The translations under genes were made by a program, and so were the position numbers. From NCBI RefSeq assembly GCF_009730915.1, contig NC_052479.1, forward strand, positions 2,914,001 to 2,978,000: a stretch of DNA of 64,000 nt, given 5' to 3'. This DNA comes from Dioscorea cayenensis subsp. rotundata. Lineage: Eukaryota > Streptophyta > Magnoliopsida > Dioscoreales > Dioscoreaceae. This document shows, in pieces, positions 54,485 through 64,000 of the stretch (position 1 is its first letter; each line of letters begins with the position of its first letter). Below the pieces are notes generated by a model. The model worked only from the letters and a program-made list of their open reading frames with translations, made no database searches and was not told the origin of the DNA.

Positions 54485-55395
54485 AGGAATCTCCAACGCA
54501 CCATTTAATTTGGCGCAGAGATGCTCCAACTGGACGCAATTCTCTGCGCCAAATCAAATTTCTGCTACAGTGGCGCGCTGGATATTGCGCGATACTGTAG
54601 CAGCGTTAGTTTTGATTTTCTGTTTTTTTAATTCTTTTTTTTCATTTTTTGTTTATTTTTTAAAATTTTAAGTTTTATTTTTTATTTCTGTTTTGCTCAG
54701 TTTTGATTTTCTGTTTTTATTTTTTTTTAATTTTTTTTAATTTTTTAAAAATTTATATTTATAACTTGATATTTTAATTAAATTAATAACTTATAATTTA
54801 AGTTTATATTTTTAATTAATAAGAGAAGTAAGAGAAGTGACGACCCAGTAGTTGAATTGGTACAAGATGAAGATGCTCGATTTGAATAATTTCTTGGTCG
54901 TTACAGGCAAATTAAGGACAAAGACTCTCATATTGCACTTCGCAATGCATTGATTGAACATTTATGGTTGCGCTATGCAAATAACGAAGATAATTAAAAA
55001 CTTATGTGTTACTCTAGTTTCCAATAATGTGTTGTTTTTACCAATGGTGCTTGTTCGTATGTTATATTTTTATTAAGTAATTAATGTAATATTTGTTTTT
55101 GTATTTGCATTTTTTAACCAATTGAATTTTATATTATATTTAATAAATATTTATAATAATTATAAAAATTAAAATCATATTTTAAATAATTCTTTGGTTA
55201 AAAGTGGAAAAGATTTAAAGATGATTAAATTTGTGGATATTATGAATATATAAATTGTGAAATAAAAAAGAATATTCATAGAATATTCTATTTTAGAGTT
55301 AAAAATAGAAATGATGGTTGGAGAAACTTTCACTGTAGAAGATGTGTTTTTGAGTCCTGAAGCGCTAAATATAGAGTTTTGGGTTGGAGATGGCC
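54485..55395. mobile_element. Harbinger-type element inserted in the viral capsid remnant
   Basis: The left end is AGGAATCTCCAACGCACC and the right end, reverse-complemented, is GGCCATCTCCAACCCAAA. Flanks are TTA on both sides (54482-54484 and 55396-55398). Inside is the last part of a Harbinger transposase. Removing the element rejoins minus-strand capsid-like sequence on both sides. The left end has a GGCGC-rich subterminal inverted segment. Confidence 0.75.
54830..54997 (+). pseudogene. Harbinger transposase C-terminal fragment
   Basis: 56 codons ending in a natural TAA, with one internal stop near codon 20. The reading contains FLGRYRQIKDKDSHIALRNA and LIEHLWLRYANN, the conserved tail of plant PIF/Harbinger transposases (RYRQI..K..H..L...LIEHLW). 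The DDE catalytic part is absent, so the element is non-autonomous and derived from a full copy by internal deletion. Confidence 0.7.
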
Positions 55396-55404
55396 TTAGT
55401 TAAT

Positions 55405-55700
55405 TTTTCAACTATTTAATAAATCTCTTGCGGTGGTTCCTAAAAGATTTTCAATAAAATTTGTTACTCCAATTGAGTCTAATGTATGATATATTCTTTT
55501 TAATGCATTTATGGCATATTATTCCCATCTATCTATTAATTCAGACCATTTTTTATTATAAAATGTACTTAAGACTAACATTTTAACTTCATTGATTTGT
55601 TTTGGCATTATTTTATAACCTCTAAGGAATATGGTTTTTCTTTATTTGTTTTGTAATTTTGTTCATAATAATTATTCGAAGTAAAATTGTGTTGGGATGG
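55405..55700 (-). pseudogene. Capsid-like remnant (upstream half)
   Basis: Minus-strand sequence beyond the Harbinger insertion reads through frames containing LSTFYNKKWSE, INALKRIYHTLDSIG and TNFIENLLGTTAREIY, helical segments placed as in caulimovirid capsid proteins ahead of the QIR..ILG block. Stops and frame changes are present. Confidence 0.5.
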
Positions 55701-56207
55701 AAATTGTAAAGGTTGTGTTGTTCTATAGGTTCTTTCAATTGTTGTTGGCGTTACTATTGTTCTAATATTTTAACTTTCTGCTATTTGATTATCTTGATTA
55801 TTATTACTTCCTCTTAATTCTGCATTCATCATTATTATTTCTATATCAATTTCTTCTAATTATATAACCATTTCTTGATATTCTTAATCTTCTACATTAT
55901 TGATTTCTTCCATTATATAAGTTTCTTCTAATATATAAGTTTCTTCTTTTAATTTTGTGGATTACTTTGTTTACTTTAATCATAAGCAATAAATATTTTT
56001 GCAGTTGTAAATAAACTTTTAATACTAAATATTAAATATTACTTTGGTTAATTACTACTTTGCAGAAATTAAACTTTCTCTAAACACATTTCTCGCTATT
56101 GCAAATCCTACAGGAAAGATTTCTTATTTTGGCTAATTGCCTTAGTGATGTTTGGTGGCTGATATTTGTGAAATCAAGTTTTGAAATGGTCAGTACATGG
56201 GGAACAT

Positions 56208-56588
56208 TTATTGATCTACATAGGCCTTCATTACCTTTGTTTCTAGCAAAATTTGACATCTTTGATTATCATCAATAGTAGGGTATGTTCTTTTCCAATC
56301 TGTGGAGATTGCACATGCTCGCCATAGCCTAAGTTGTTTTTTTATATGTCCTGGAACGATCATGTCTTCTAATCTGATAGGAGTTTTTCTTTCATGATCA
56401 AGCTTATGATGGCAAAGAAAAGTTATCTTGATATAATGCCTTGCTTCATCATAATAGCCTTCATCATAACAAGGGGGGATAGAATTTAGTTCTAAATTTA
56501 CATACCCATCCATACCTTGGCTCTGAAAGCAACGAATGAAAAAATTAGAATTATTTCCATAACCAATTGAAGAAGTCAAGCAAATCAT
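56208..56588 (-). pseudogene. Open frame at the start of the viral-like region
   Basis: A 126-codon frame with a plausible coding composition (segments GMDGYVNLELNSIPPCYDEG and DEARHYIKITFLCHHKLDHE) lies between promoter-like copy A and the capsid remnant. A viral movement or intermediate-domain protein would fit the position, but I do not recognise a motif. Its 5' end overlaps an inverted 52-bp homology, so the apparent start is probably created by rearrangement. Confidence 0.35.
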
Positions 56589-56621
56589 ATTAGAAAAAGT
56601 GATGACAACCCAATATCATAA

Positions 56622-56826
56622 GGGTTGGTCATCCAATTGGTATCCCAGGATAGATTTCTATACAAACACCAAGGAGCCTTATATAGATTCCAAGAGACTC
56701 AAAGCCACTTACAAAACCATGGGCTAAAACCACTTAAGCCTAAGGTTTTACAACAGGGCTATGACAAGATACTTACTTGTGGAGTACAAAGATTCTCCAC
56801 TATTTACAGTACTGCTACAATTACAA
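56622..56826 (-). repeat. Promoter-like direct repeat, copy A
   Basis: Partner of 52,946-53,150. The TATA box on the minus strand is at 56,678-56,686. Downstream of it the sequence departs from copy B at once, entering the 126-codon frame. Confidence 0.8.
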
Positions 56827-56989
56827 ACCTATTTTACACATTAAAAAAATGAACTTTGCCTATTTTACTCACTAAAAAATAAACATTCGGCTTTTTTACA
56901 CACTAAAAAAACAAATACTACTTCAATCCACCAAAAGATGAGCAATGTTTAATTCTTTAGACTGATCGAGTGAAAGGGGACTGATCTGA

Positions 56990-57230
56990 GTATTTGCTTG
57001 ACTTCTTCAGTTGGTTCTAGAAATAATTCTAATTTTTCCATTCTTTCCATTCTTTCGTCTATCATTACTTGTTGTTTCATTTCTTTTGCTTCTTTAGTAA
57101 CTTATTGCAGTTGAGCTTGAATCTTCATTGCTTCTTCAGTTATTTGAGCAATTTCTATTTTTAAAGTTTTGATTCTTTTTTCTTATTCAACCATGTAGTC
57201 TAAAGTTTGGAGTTTTAACAAAAATTTGAC
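56990..57230 (-). pseudogene. Coiled-coil coding remnant
   Basis: The minus strand reads helical sequence rich in K, E, Q and M with heptad-like spacing (EIAQITEEAMKIQAQLQ, then after a stop VTKEAKEMKQQVMIDERMER). It may be a viral accessory or virion-associated coiled coil, judged only by composition and location. Confidence 0.35.
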
Positions 57231-57259
57231 TCTGGGTTTTAAAAACAAAAACCACACCA

Positions 57260-57642
57260 AATGTCATACTATTACCAATTACAGACGTCTACGGACGTCC
57301 GTAAAATTCTTTTCCATAGAATTAAATTGTATAGATGTTTATTTTTTGGCCATTGTATTCAAATCCAACGACAACAAATAATTAATACTTTTCAACAATG
57401 CATGCAACAGTACATTTATATAGTACCTGAATAACAGTTTTCTAAACATTATTATGAATAGTAAAATAGTGAGATACATAATATTATAAATAGTTGCAAC
57501 CACTGATCTTGGATGTATGTACATAGTTTTGAGTACCCTTTTTTTTATATTGTTAATATACTCGTTTATATATGTTTCTCTATCGCGACTTTTTTTTTTA
57601 AGTTAATGAATTCCCATATATATATATATAATATTAAATTAT
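57260..57642. other. Short intergenic spacer, nothing recognised
   Basis: AT-rich sequence between the viral-like region and the copia element; no frame of interest. Confidence 0.6.
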
Positions 57643-57647
57643 GATTA

Positions 57648-58139
57648 TGTTAGGAAAATAGTTAGGTAAAATAGAGGATCAGCAGGGAAATCAAGAGAGC
57701 AGTGAGACAATAAAAGCACACAAGATTTACGAGGTTCGGCAATGTGCCTACGTCCTCGGGAGTGGAACAGCCGTAATCCTCTTATTCACTTGTCTCTCCT
57801 CACGGTTGAGACAAAAGACTAGGGTTACAAATATTTATAGGTAAAAACCTAAATTTATCCAAATACAAACCTATTTGGATTCTAACCCTATCTGGATTCT
57901 AAACATATCCATATTTTAAACCTATCCGGATACAAATCCTATCCGGATACAAATTACAAGATTATCAAATCATAATCCTAACAAAAATACAAATTACCCT
58001 TAGTATCCTCACCATGGGCGTTTCCCGCACTCAACCTATCAAACCGATGCTCCCACTATATGACGATGATGTTGTCACGCCCACTCCACTCCGCTCCCAC
58101 ATCCGGTAGTTTACTTGTGTATATGAGCCATACACAACA
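57648..58139 (-). repeat. 3' LTR of the copia element
   Basis: 492 bp, TG...CA. It contains the 'acgaggttcggcaatgtgcc' module and several 'tatccggatacaaat' repeats. Confidence 0.95.
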
Positions 58140-58228
58140 ATCTCCACCTTGGCGAATATACCCCATGAAGATATAAACCAGGGAGCTTCTTATCTTCCAA
58201 ATAGATTGAGTGCCATGTCTCTTTAGCA

Positions 58229-58993
58229 TTAGAGACATTGATCAAGTCCAAGCAATGCTTGAACTTCCCTGTAGTGATTGCCTTGATCTGATTTTGTAAC
58301 TGCAACAACAACTCCACCTATAACTGTATTTCCCATCAACGTGTAGATATTCCTAACACTCCTTTCTCCTTTCATCACTATCAAACCATTCTTACTCACC
58401 ACAATGCAATCCTTTTCGGTTTTATAGCCAAAACCGTTTCTATGCAAAGTACCCAAAGAAATCAGATTCTTCTTTAATTCTGGAACATGTCGAACATCAC
58501 ACAAAGTCCGAACAACACCATTATGCATCCGAATCTTGATCTGCCCTTTTCCAGCAATAGCACAAGCTTTATCATTGCCCATGTAGACAAAACCAAAATC
58601 CCCTGATTTGTATGAATCAAACCAGTCCTTGTTCCATGTCATGTGAAACGAACATCCTGTATCCAAAATCCATGAATCTGAGATTTTACATGATGAAACT
58701 GAAAGCAGATCCCCATCACTACAATTTGAATCACCGCGCTGCATCACATTAGCAAACTGTGATGAATTATTGTTCCTTTCATCAATCTGTTGCTTCTTGT
58801 TTGGACAGTCTTTCCTAATATGCCCCATCTGTTGGCACTTATAACATTGAACAAATCTTCTGACTCTGGAATTCCTTTTGCTGAAATCATCTTTCCCCTG
58901 CCTTCTCCCAGTTTCCTGGTTGCCTTTCACATACAACACTTCCGTTTGAGAACCTTCAGCATTATTTTGCTTCTGCTGATTGTGGGCTAACAA
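58229..58993 (-). pseudogene. copia gag end, zinc knuckle and protease, truncated
   Basis: 254 codons. CYKCQQMGHIRKDC is the CCHC knuckle (about 50-63). WILDTGCSFHMT holds the aspartic protease DTG site (about 108-119), followed by LCDVRHVPELKKNLISLGTL. After IYTLMGNTVIGG the sequence leaves the usual GAG-pre-integrase path. The overlapping minus frame at 58,111-58,317 reads AITTGKFKHCLDLINVS, the usual C-terminus of copia RNase H. One deletion therefore removed integrase, reverse transcriptase and most of RNase H. Confidence 0.88.
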
Positions 58994-59523
58994 CGCGTAG
59001 TGATCTCATCTACTTTGAGCGTATCTTTCCCCCATGTGAGTGTAGTCACTAGATGCTCATATGAAGGCGGTAAAGAGCACAGCAAAATCATAGTTTTGTC
59101 TTCATCTTCAATAACGACCTCAATTCTCTGCAAATCACTGACTGTGTGATTGAAGAAATTGATATGTTGTACCAGATCTGCACCTTCCTGCAACTTCAGG
59201 CCGTACAGTTTCTGCTTCAGATACAACTTATTTGTCAGAGATTTCGGCATATATCGACCCTCCAATTTCTTCCAGACCTCCACCGGAGACGAGAGATCCA
59301 TGACGTGATACATAACATCATCCGCCAAACACAACCGAATAAGTGCCGCCGCTTTTGTTTGTAAATCCAACCAAACTTGGTCTTCTAAACCTTGAGGCTT
59401 TCTCTCTTCTAATGCTTTCAACATCCCTTGCTGCACTAGCAAATCCTTTACCCTCCGCTGCCATAATCCGAAATTCCCAGTTCCATTGAACCTTTCCACA
59501 TCGAATTTTGTAATAGAGTTCAT
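58987..59523 (-). pseudogene. copia gag (UBN2-type) open frame
   Basis: 178 codons starting MNSITKFDVERFNGTGNFGL, with LWQRRVKDLLVQQG, DLSSPVEVWKKLEGRYM and LYGLKLQEGADLVQHINFFN, all standard for plant copia gag. It starts 33 bases after the LTR edge. The frame stops right after LKVDEITT; the expected continuation (LLAHNQQK...) is in the next phase, so a one-base change splits gag from pol near 58,985. Confidence 0.9.
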
Positions 59524-59555
59524 CCTTCTAGCAAAAAACTCGCTCTGATACCACT

Positions 59556-60044
59556 TGTTAGGAAAATAGTTAGGTAAAATAGAGGATCCGCAGGGAAATC
59601 AAGAGAGCAGTGAGACAATAAAAGCACACAAGATTTACGAGGTTCGGCAATGTGCCTACGTCCTCGGGAGTGGAACAGCCGTAATCCTCTTATTCACTTG
59701 TCTCTCCTCACGGTTGAGACAAAAGACTAGGGTTACAAATATTTATAAGTAAAAACCTAAATTTATCCAAATACAAACATATTTGGATCCTAACCCTATC
59801 TAAATTCTAAACATATCCATATTTTAAACCTATCCGGATACAAATCCTATCCGGATACAAATTACAAGATTATCAAATCATAATCCTAACAAAATACAAA
59901 TTACCCTTGTATCCTACCGCGGGGCGTTTCCCCCGCACTCAACCTATCAAACTGATGCTCCCACAATATGACAGATGTTGTCACGCCACTCCACTCCGTT
60001 CCCATATCTGGTAGTTTACTTGTGTATATGAGCCATACACAACA
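59556..60044 (-). repeat. 5' LTR of the copia element
   Basis: 489 bp, same ends and order as the partner. Differences cluster in the last 150 bases on the plus strand, where small indels occur ('cctcaccatgggcg' versus 'cctaccgcggggcg'). Confidence 0.95.
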
Positions 60045-60059
60045 GATTAAACCCACAAG

Positions 60060-60665
60060 TACGGATCATAAAATTTGAGTCATTATTCATTTTATGGTTG
60101 TTAATTTCATGCTGAAGTAGCTGTCATCATTTTAAAGAGATTTACAAATAATTTTTAAATGATGGTATGAAAATTGATGTGGAAAAATATGCCAATAAAC
60201 AGTGGGAGAGATCAAAATACATAATTTCATTAAACTTAAAAATTAAAATGAAGTATATATATATATATATTATACATTGGTTAGGAGGCAGTTAGTTGCA
60301 TGATCTCCTTTATATAACATCAATGATTTATCCATCAATTCATGCACATGTACTTTTAATCTTCTACTTTTTTTTTTCCATTCTTTGACCTCTGCAAGAC
60401 ATGAATCCATATAAAAACAATAAACAAATGCAATATTCAGTACAAAAATTGGTTTGATGCTTTGGGAAATGTTTGATTCTGTCTAGGGATTCAAAGATGT
60501 GAGTTGGAATTGGCCTCCTTGTCTTTGTATTTTCTAAGCATAAGATACCATGTATCTCATTTTCTAACGTTTGCATTAAAGTATTAAACTAATCTACACA
60601 AGGCTCAAGATATTGACAAGAAAAAGATAATTTTTCTATTTTACTTTGTTTTGGTTATTATATGT
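60060..60665. other. Intergenic, nothing recognised
   Basis: AT-rich, with a (TA)n tract at about 60,254-60,270. The minus frame at 60,364-60,576 has no recognisable homology. Confidence 0.5.
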
Positions 60666-60674
60666 ACACACAAT

Positions 60675-62067
60675 TAGACATGGCCACGGTTCAGGAACCG
60701 CCGGTTCCGGTTCAAAGAAACCTTGAACCGGAATCGAACCTCCTAGGCAAGGTTCTTGGCGGTTCGGTTCCGGTTCGGGCGGTTTGGTTCAACGGTTCCG
60801 GTTTGATCGGTTCATACGGTTCGGTTTTTTTAAACTAAATAATTCAATAATTCAAATTAATTAACACAAAAAAATACAAGAATTAATTTAATACTAATAT
60901 AAGATAGTAGGTTAAGTTAGTAGGTATACTGGTATACCCAAAGTTTCAATGTTTTATTTATTTTGTTGTTATTATTTTTTTAATGTTCATGTATGTTATT
61001 TGTTTTTTTCTTTAGGAATTGTTTTTTTATTTTTTTATTTTTTTCCTTTTTTTCTTTTTGATTTCTAGTATACTTATATAAGTTGCATAGTTTACAAATT
61101 GAAAATCTTGGGAGTTTTATCTATATATTGGAATATATATATATATATATATATCTTTAAATGATCAACAAAAATCGAGCAAATTGATATATATACACAT
61201 ATATATTCATGTTTATTTTATTTTATTTATTTATATAATTTTTTTAATGATTCAAATGTTTTTACATGAGAGCATTTTTACTCAAGTATATTTTCATTTA
61301 TATAAAATAAATATAATTTAATATGAACTACGTTAATTTTGTAAGTTTCAAAACGGAAGATATATAAAGTCTAGTCTTTGTTTTTTATATTAAATTATAA
61401 AAATAATATGGAATTCTACTAAAGAATTGAATATTTAAGTACTTCTCGTTAATTAAATTATTTTAATAAATTCATATTTAATTTGTAACTAATAATTTGT
61501 GGCATAATCAATTAATTATAACTTATCCTCTTGCATGAGTAACAAAGTTTCGCATGGCACAGTACATATAAGTTGGACGAATGTCACAAATCAGACTTAA
61601 TCGGCTAATCAAGTATTCAGAATCAGACCTAATCAATAATCAATTTGGTTAATATCTTTAATTAATTATTTAAAATATCTTTAAATATGCAATTACTTAA
61701 TTAATTACTAATTAATGATATTAACAAAATAAAAATCTAATCATAAATGACATTATTTATATAGTATGACATTATTCATATTATATTTATATAATATAAT
61801 ATGAACTTTTGTTTTGAACCTTTGGTTGAACCGTATGTGGAACTGCCGGTTGAACCGCATATGGAACCGTATATGGAACCGCCGATTGGAACCGCCGGTT
61901 GAACCGCCGGTTTCACGGTTTTTAAATTTTGAAACCGGAACCGAACCTTATATGAAGGTTCCGGTTCCGGTTTTAGGACGGTTACGGTTTTTTCGGTTCC
62001 GGTTCCGGTTTTTGGCGGTTCGGTTCCGGTTCGGTTCCACGGTTTCGGTTCAAAATGGCCACGTCTA
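60675..62067. mobile_element. hAT-like non-autonomous element, 1.39 kb
   Basis: Ends TAGACATGGCCACGGTTC and, reverse-complemented, TAGACGTGGCCATTTTGA. Perfect 8-bp duplication CACACAAT (60667-60674 and 62068-62075). Both subterminal regions are dense in CCGGTTCCGGTT/AACCGGAACCGG and GAACCGCCGG motifs, over about 150 bases on the left and about 250 on the right. The central 1 kb is AT-rich and non-coding; the 100-codon frames over the right end only reflect the repeat. Confidence 0.9.
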
Positions 62068-62075
62068 CACACAAT

Positions 62076-64000
62076 TGTTTCCTCTCCCTTTGTCTCCTAT
62101 TTGTTCTCTAATAATTATATATATAATCAATTATTTAAGTTACTAATACTCATTCAAGGGAATAAAATTAAATATTAATAATCATTCAAATTATTATCTA
62201 TAAAGTTGTTTAGCACAAATACTTTAACGTTGATGATTTTTTTACAAAGATAATAAAATTTCATCTAAATTATAAAAATATTGATAAAACATCTCTTCTT
62301 CAAACAATAATTCAAAAATTAAATGTTAAACACAAAAACAAAAGAAAAATTGTATGTTTGTTTATATACCCGTAAAACATGTTTATAAATGTCTATAGGA
62401 ACACATAACTTGAAATTTTTATAAAATACAAGTTTATCTCTATGGTTATATAGTATATATATATATATATGCATGCTTTCAAAATGGATGAATAAAAGTG
62501 AGTGGTGGTAATTAAGGGCAAGTGTTAGTTCAAGTGATTGAGATTTGAATTATTTAAATAAATAATTTTAAGTTTAAATTTAATATTATAGTAATAAAAA
62601 TATATTTTATTTATTGTTGTGTATACTTGGAGTACCAGAGTTTAGGCTTATTTATAAACAAATATGCAATTAAGCTATAAAATATATGATCTAATATCTC
62701 AAAAAACAGATAGAAATTTTTTAAAAATATTATGTCATGTCACAAATTTTTATGTATTAAAAAACTAGTTGGGAAGGTCTATTACTTTATAAATCAAGCT
62801 TGTCTATTCTCACTTGGAGGGTCAATGATTAAAAAAAAAAAATGGTGGTGTTTTAGATTTTCTTTATTTTGTCAATTGAGTTGTTTAAAAGAAATATAGG
62901 AAAACCCAACAATTACTTGGCGGAGTACATAAGAAATCATGGTTTTCAGAGGGGTATAATAACAATTAATGATTATGAACAAAGTTATCAACGTCTTGAT
63001 AATTTTATCAAGATAATTTTATCAAGGAATCACACTGCTAAGTAAAAAAAATAAATATAAAATCAATTGGCACTAGGTCCTTGCGTAAGATATTCGTGAG
63101 AAATAAAAACATATATTTATGAAAAAAATAAATGTCAATGATTTATTAGTCTATTGACATCAAATTTTTTGCGTAAGAACATAAGATGATGTCCTACTGA
63201 GAAGACATATTCAAATCTTAACTTAATTTTACAATCAGAAGTTATAAATACAATATAAAAATAGCTTCATGATTATGCATATCTCTACCATATGATTTGT
63301 TTATATTTAATAAAAAAAAAAAATAGAAGACAAATAAAAATATTTGTAGCTAGTGAGGGACAGGAGTGAGATAAGGGAGCAGGTGGATTAACAGAAGAAG
63401 GCCAAACACAATCCAACATGAAAAGTGATGGAAGAGAAGCTCATCAAAGAAGAATTAATGGAGAAGGTGAAGGTTTGATAACTTTGATCATTGGAGAAGA
63501 GACAAGAAGAAGGCAAGAAATGAAAAGGAAGGTGCATGATGGAGATGAACAAGGAATTAATAGCAATATAAATAGCATGCATTGGGGAGCAGATATAAAG
63601 CAATTCAAAGTTTGGTTTGTGGATAGAGAACCACACATGATGGAACATCTTCATCAACATAAATAATAAATTAAGAGTGAGACAGTTGAAGACATGCCAT
63701 GCAAAGCCATGCAAGTCATGACACTCAACATGTTGGATGTATATATATGTATAGATTATGAGCACATGCCCATCAATGTGCATTTATGCTCGTGGGAAAC
63801 CAATAATGATGATAAATAAAAAAAAATTAAATATGAAGACACAAATATGCATAAAAAAACCCAAAATCAGTAAGAAACCATGTAAAATGTAAATAATGAT
63901 TTTATTCAAAAAAAAATAAATATGAACGAACAAATTTATATAAAAAACTAAAAAAAAAAACCTCAATTAAAAAGAAAAGAAGATGATAGCAAGATATTAA
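62076..64000. other. Intergenic, one unassigned open frame near the end
   Basis: AT-rich to about 63,340. At 63,350-63,720 the DNA is more balanced and the plus strand is open for 82 codons (63,418-63,666; MKSDGREAHQRRINGEGEGL, ending EHLHQHK). Its codon use is ordinary, but I recognise no family and it is not supported by splice signals. A minus frame (63,388-63,783) covers the same bases. Left uncalled. Confidence 0.4.

Larger units (their letters stand above)
51340..57260 (-). pseudogene. Rearranged, broken endogenous pararetrovirus-like region
   Basis: Evidence for a caulimovirid origin is threefold. First, minus-strand coding remnants resemble the badnavirus-type capsid region, with a CCHC zinc knuckle (about 53,885-53,935). 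Second, the promoter-like segment with TATA box CTATATAAGG is present twice. Third, sites complementary to initiator tRNA-Met (TGGTATCAGAGC) stand alone, not next to LTRs. Coding parts carry many stops and frame changes, and one is interrupted by a Harbinger-type element. I saw no reverse transcriptase or RNase H motif in the window. Segments are duplicated and partly inverted, so this is a mosaic of fragments and not one linear viral genome. Nothing suggests that it is functional. Limits are approximate; a related LTR-less retroelement is the alternative. Confidence 0.65.
57648..60044 (-). mobile_element. Non-autonomous Ty1/copia LTR retrotransposon
   Basis: A complete insertion: LTRs at 57,648-58,139 and 59,556-60,044 (TGTTAG...ACAACA), flanked by identical GATTA (57643-57647 and 60045-60049). 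On the minus strand the 5' LTR is followed by TGGTATCAGAGC (59,542-59,553, complementary to initiator tRNA-Met), and the 3' LTR is preceded by AAGGTGGAGAT (58,140-58,150), a typical copia polypurine tract. The internal region is only about 1.4 kb: gag plus zinc knuckle and protease active site, then a jump to the last residues of RNase H. Integrase and reverse transcriptase are missing, so mobility would need enzymes from elsewhere. The LTRs differ at roughly 20 positions by eye (about 95-96 % identity). Confidence 0.95.

Noticed and set aside
61776..62146. Two overlapping open frames of 98 and 110 codons at the hAT right end
   Set aside because: Generated by CCGGTTC-type repeats; low-complexity translations on both strands and no transposase resemblance.

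Overview
This window is nuclear DNA of a flowering plant. Six protein-coding genes have plant exon-intron structure and clear plant homology, and they sit in very AT-rich sequence full of plant transposons. A monocot of low GC content, such as a yam relative, is a guess only; nothing here proves the lineage.

Layout. 1-7.8 kb is a graveyard: an LTR-like stretch near 1.0-1.4 kb, a degenerate Helitron helicase fragment (3.36-3.85 kb), a hAT-like non-autonomous element (5.8-6.9 kb) and a LINE tail with zinc-binding and RNase H segments (7.15-7.66 kb). 8.2-12.1 kb (+) is FHIT, a HIT-family dinucleoside triphosphate hydrolase. Convergent to it is a LURP-one-related (LOR) gene (12.5-13.25 kb, -). 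13.3-18.5 kb is intergenic with one intact hAT MITE. 18.5-18.9 kb (-) encodes a small secreted 12-cysteine protein. 19.8-22.2 kb holds nested GC-rich and TTAATTAA-rich repeats, including a Harbinger-type element with a TAA target duplication. 24.1-27.8 kb (-) is a PBL8-like receptor-like cytoplasmic kinase. 28-37 kb is intergenic with a solo-LTR-like unit that carries a hAT MITE. 37.6-43.9 kb (-) is ethanolamine-phosphate cytidylyltransferase (PECT1), and 45.2-47.8 kb (-) is an ESCRT-III SNF7/VPS32 subunit. 49.6-51.3 kb is a second hAT MITE of the same family, here interrupted by a solo LTR. 51.4-57.2 kb is a rearranged, broken endogenous pararetrovirus-like region with a Harbinger insertion. 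57.6-60.0 kb is an internally deleted Ty1/copia element with both LTRs and a perfect target duplication. 60.7-62.1 kb is another hAT-like element. The rest to 64 kb is AT-rich and unassigned.

The six genes look like independent housekeeping, signalling or trafficking genes: nucleotide salvage and signalling (FHIT), defence-related LOR, kinase signalling (PBL8), phosphatidylethanolamine synthesis (PECT1) and multivesicular-body sorting (VPS32). There is no operon-like or cluster logic. The most notable signal is in FHIT. The only reading that restores the universally conserved PGHVLVCP segment needs a 3-nt exon (9180-9182) followed directly by a minor-spliceosome AT-AC intron with a textbook ATATCCTTT donor and CCTTAAC branch site. 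The second is reciprocal nesting: one MITE family and one LTR family are found inserted into each other at two loci about 16 kb apart.

Exon boundaries were derived by hand from splice consensus, reading frame and family alignment from memory. Frames close exactly for all six genes, but no transcript data were available.
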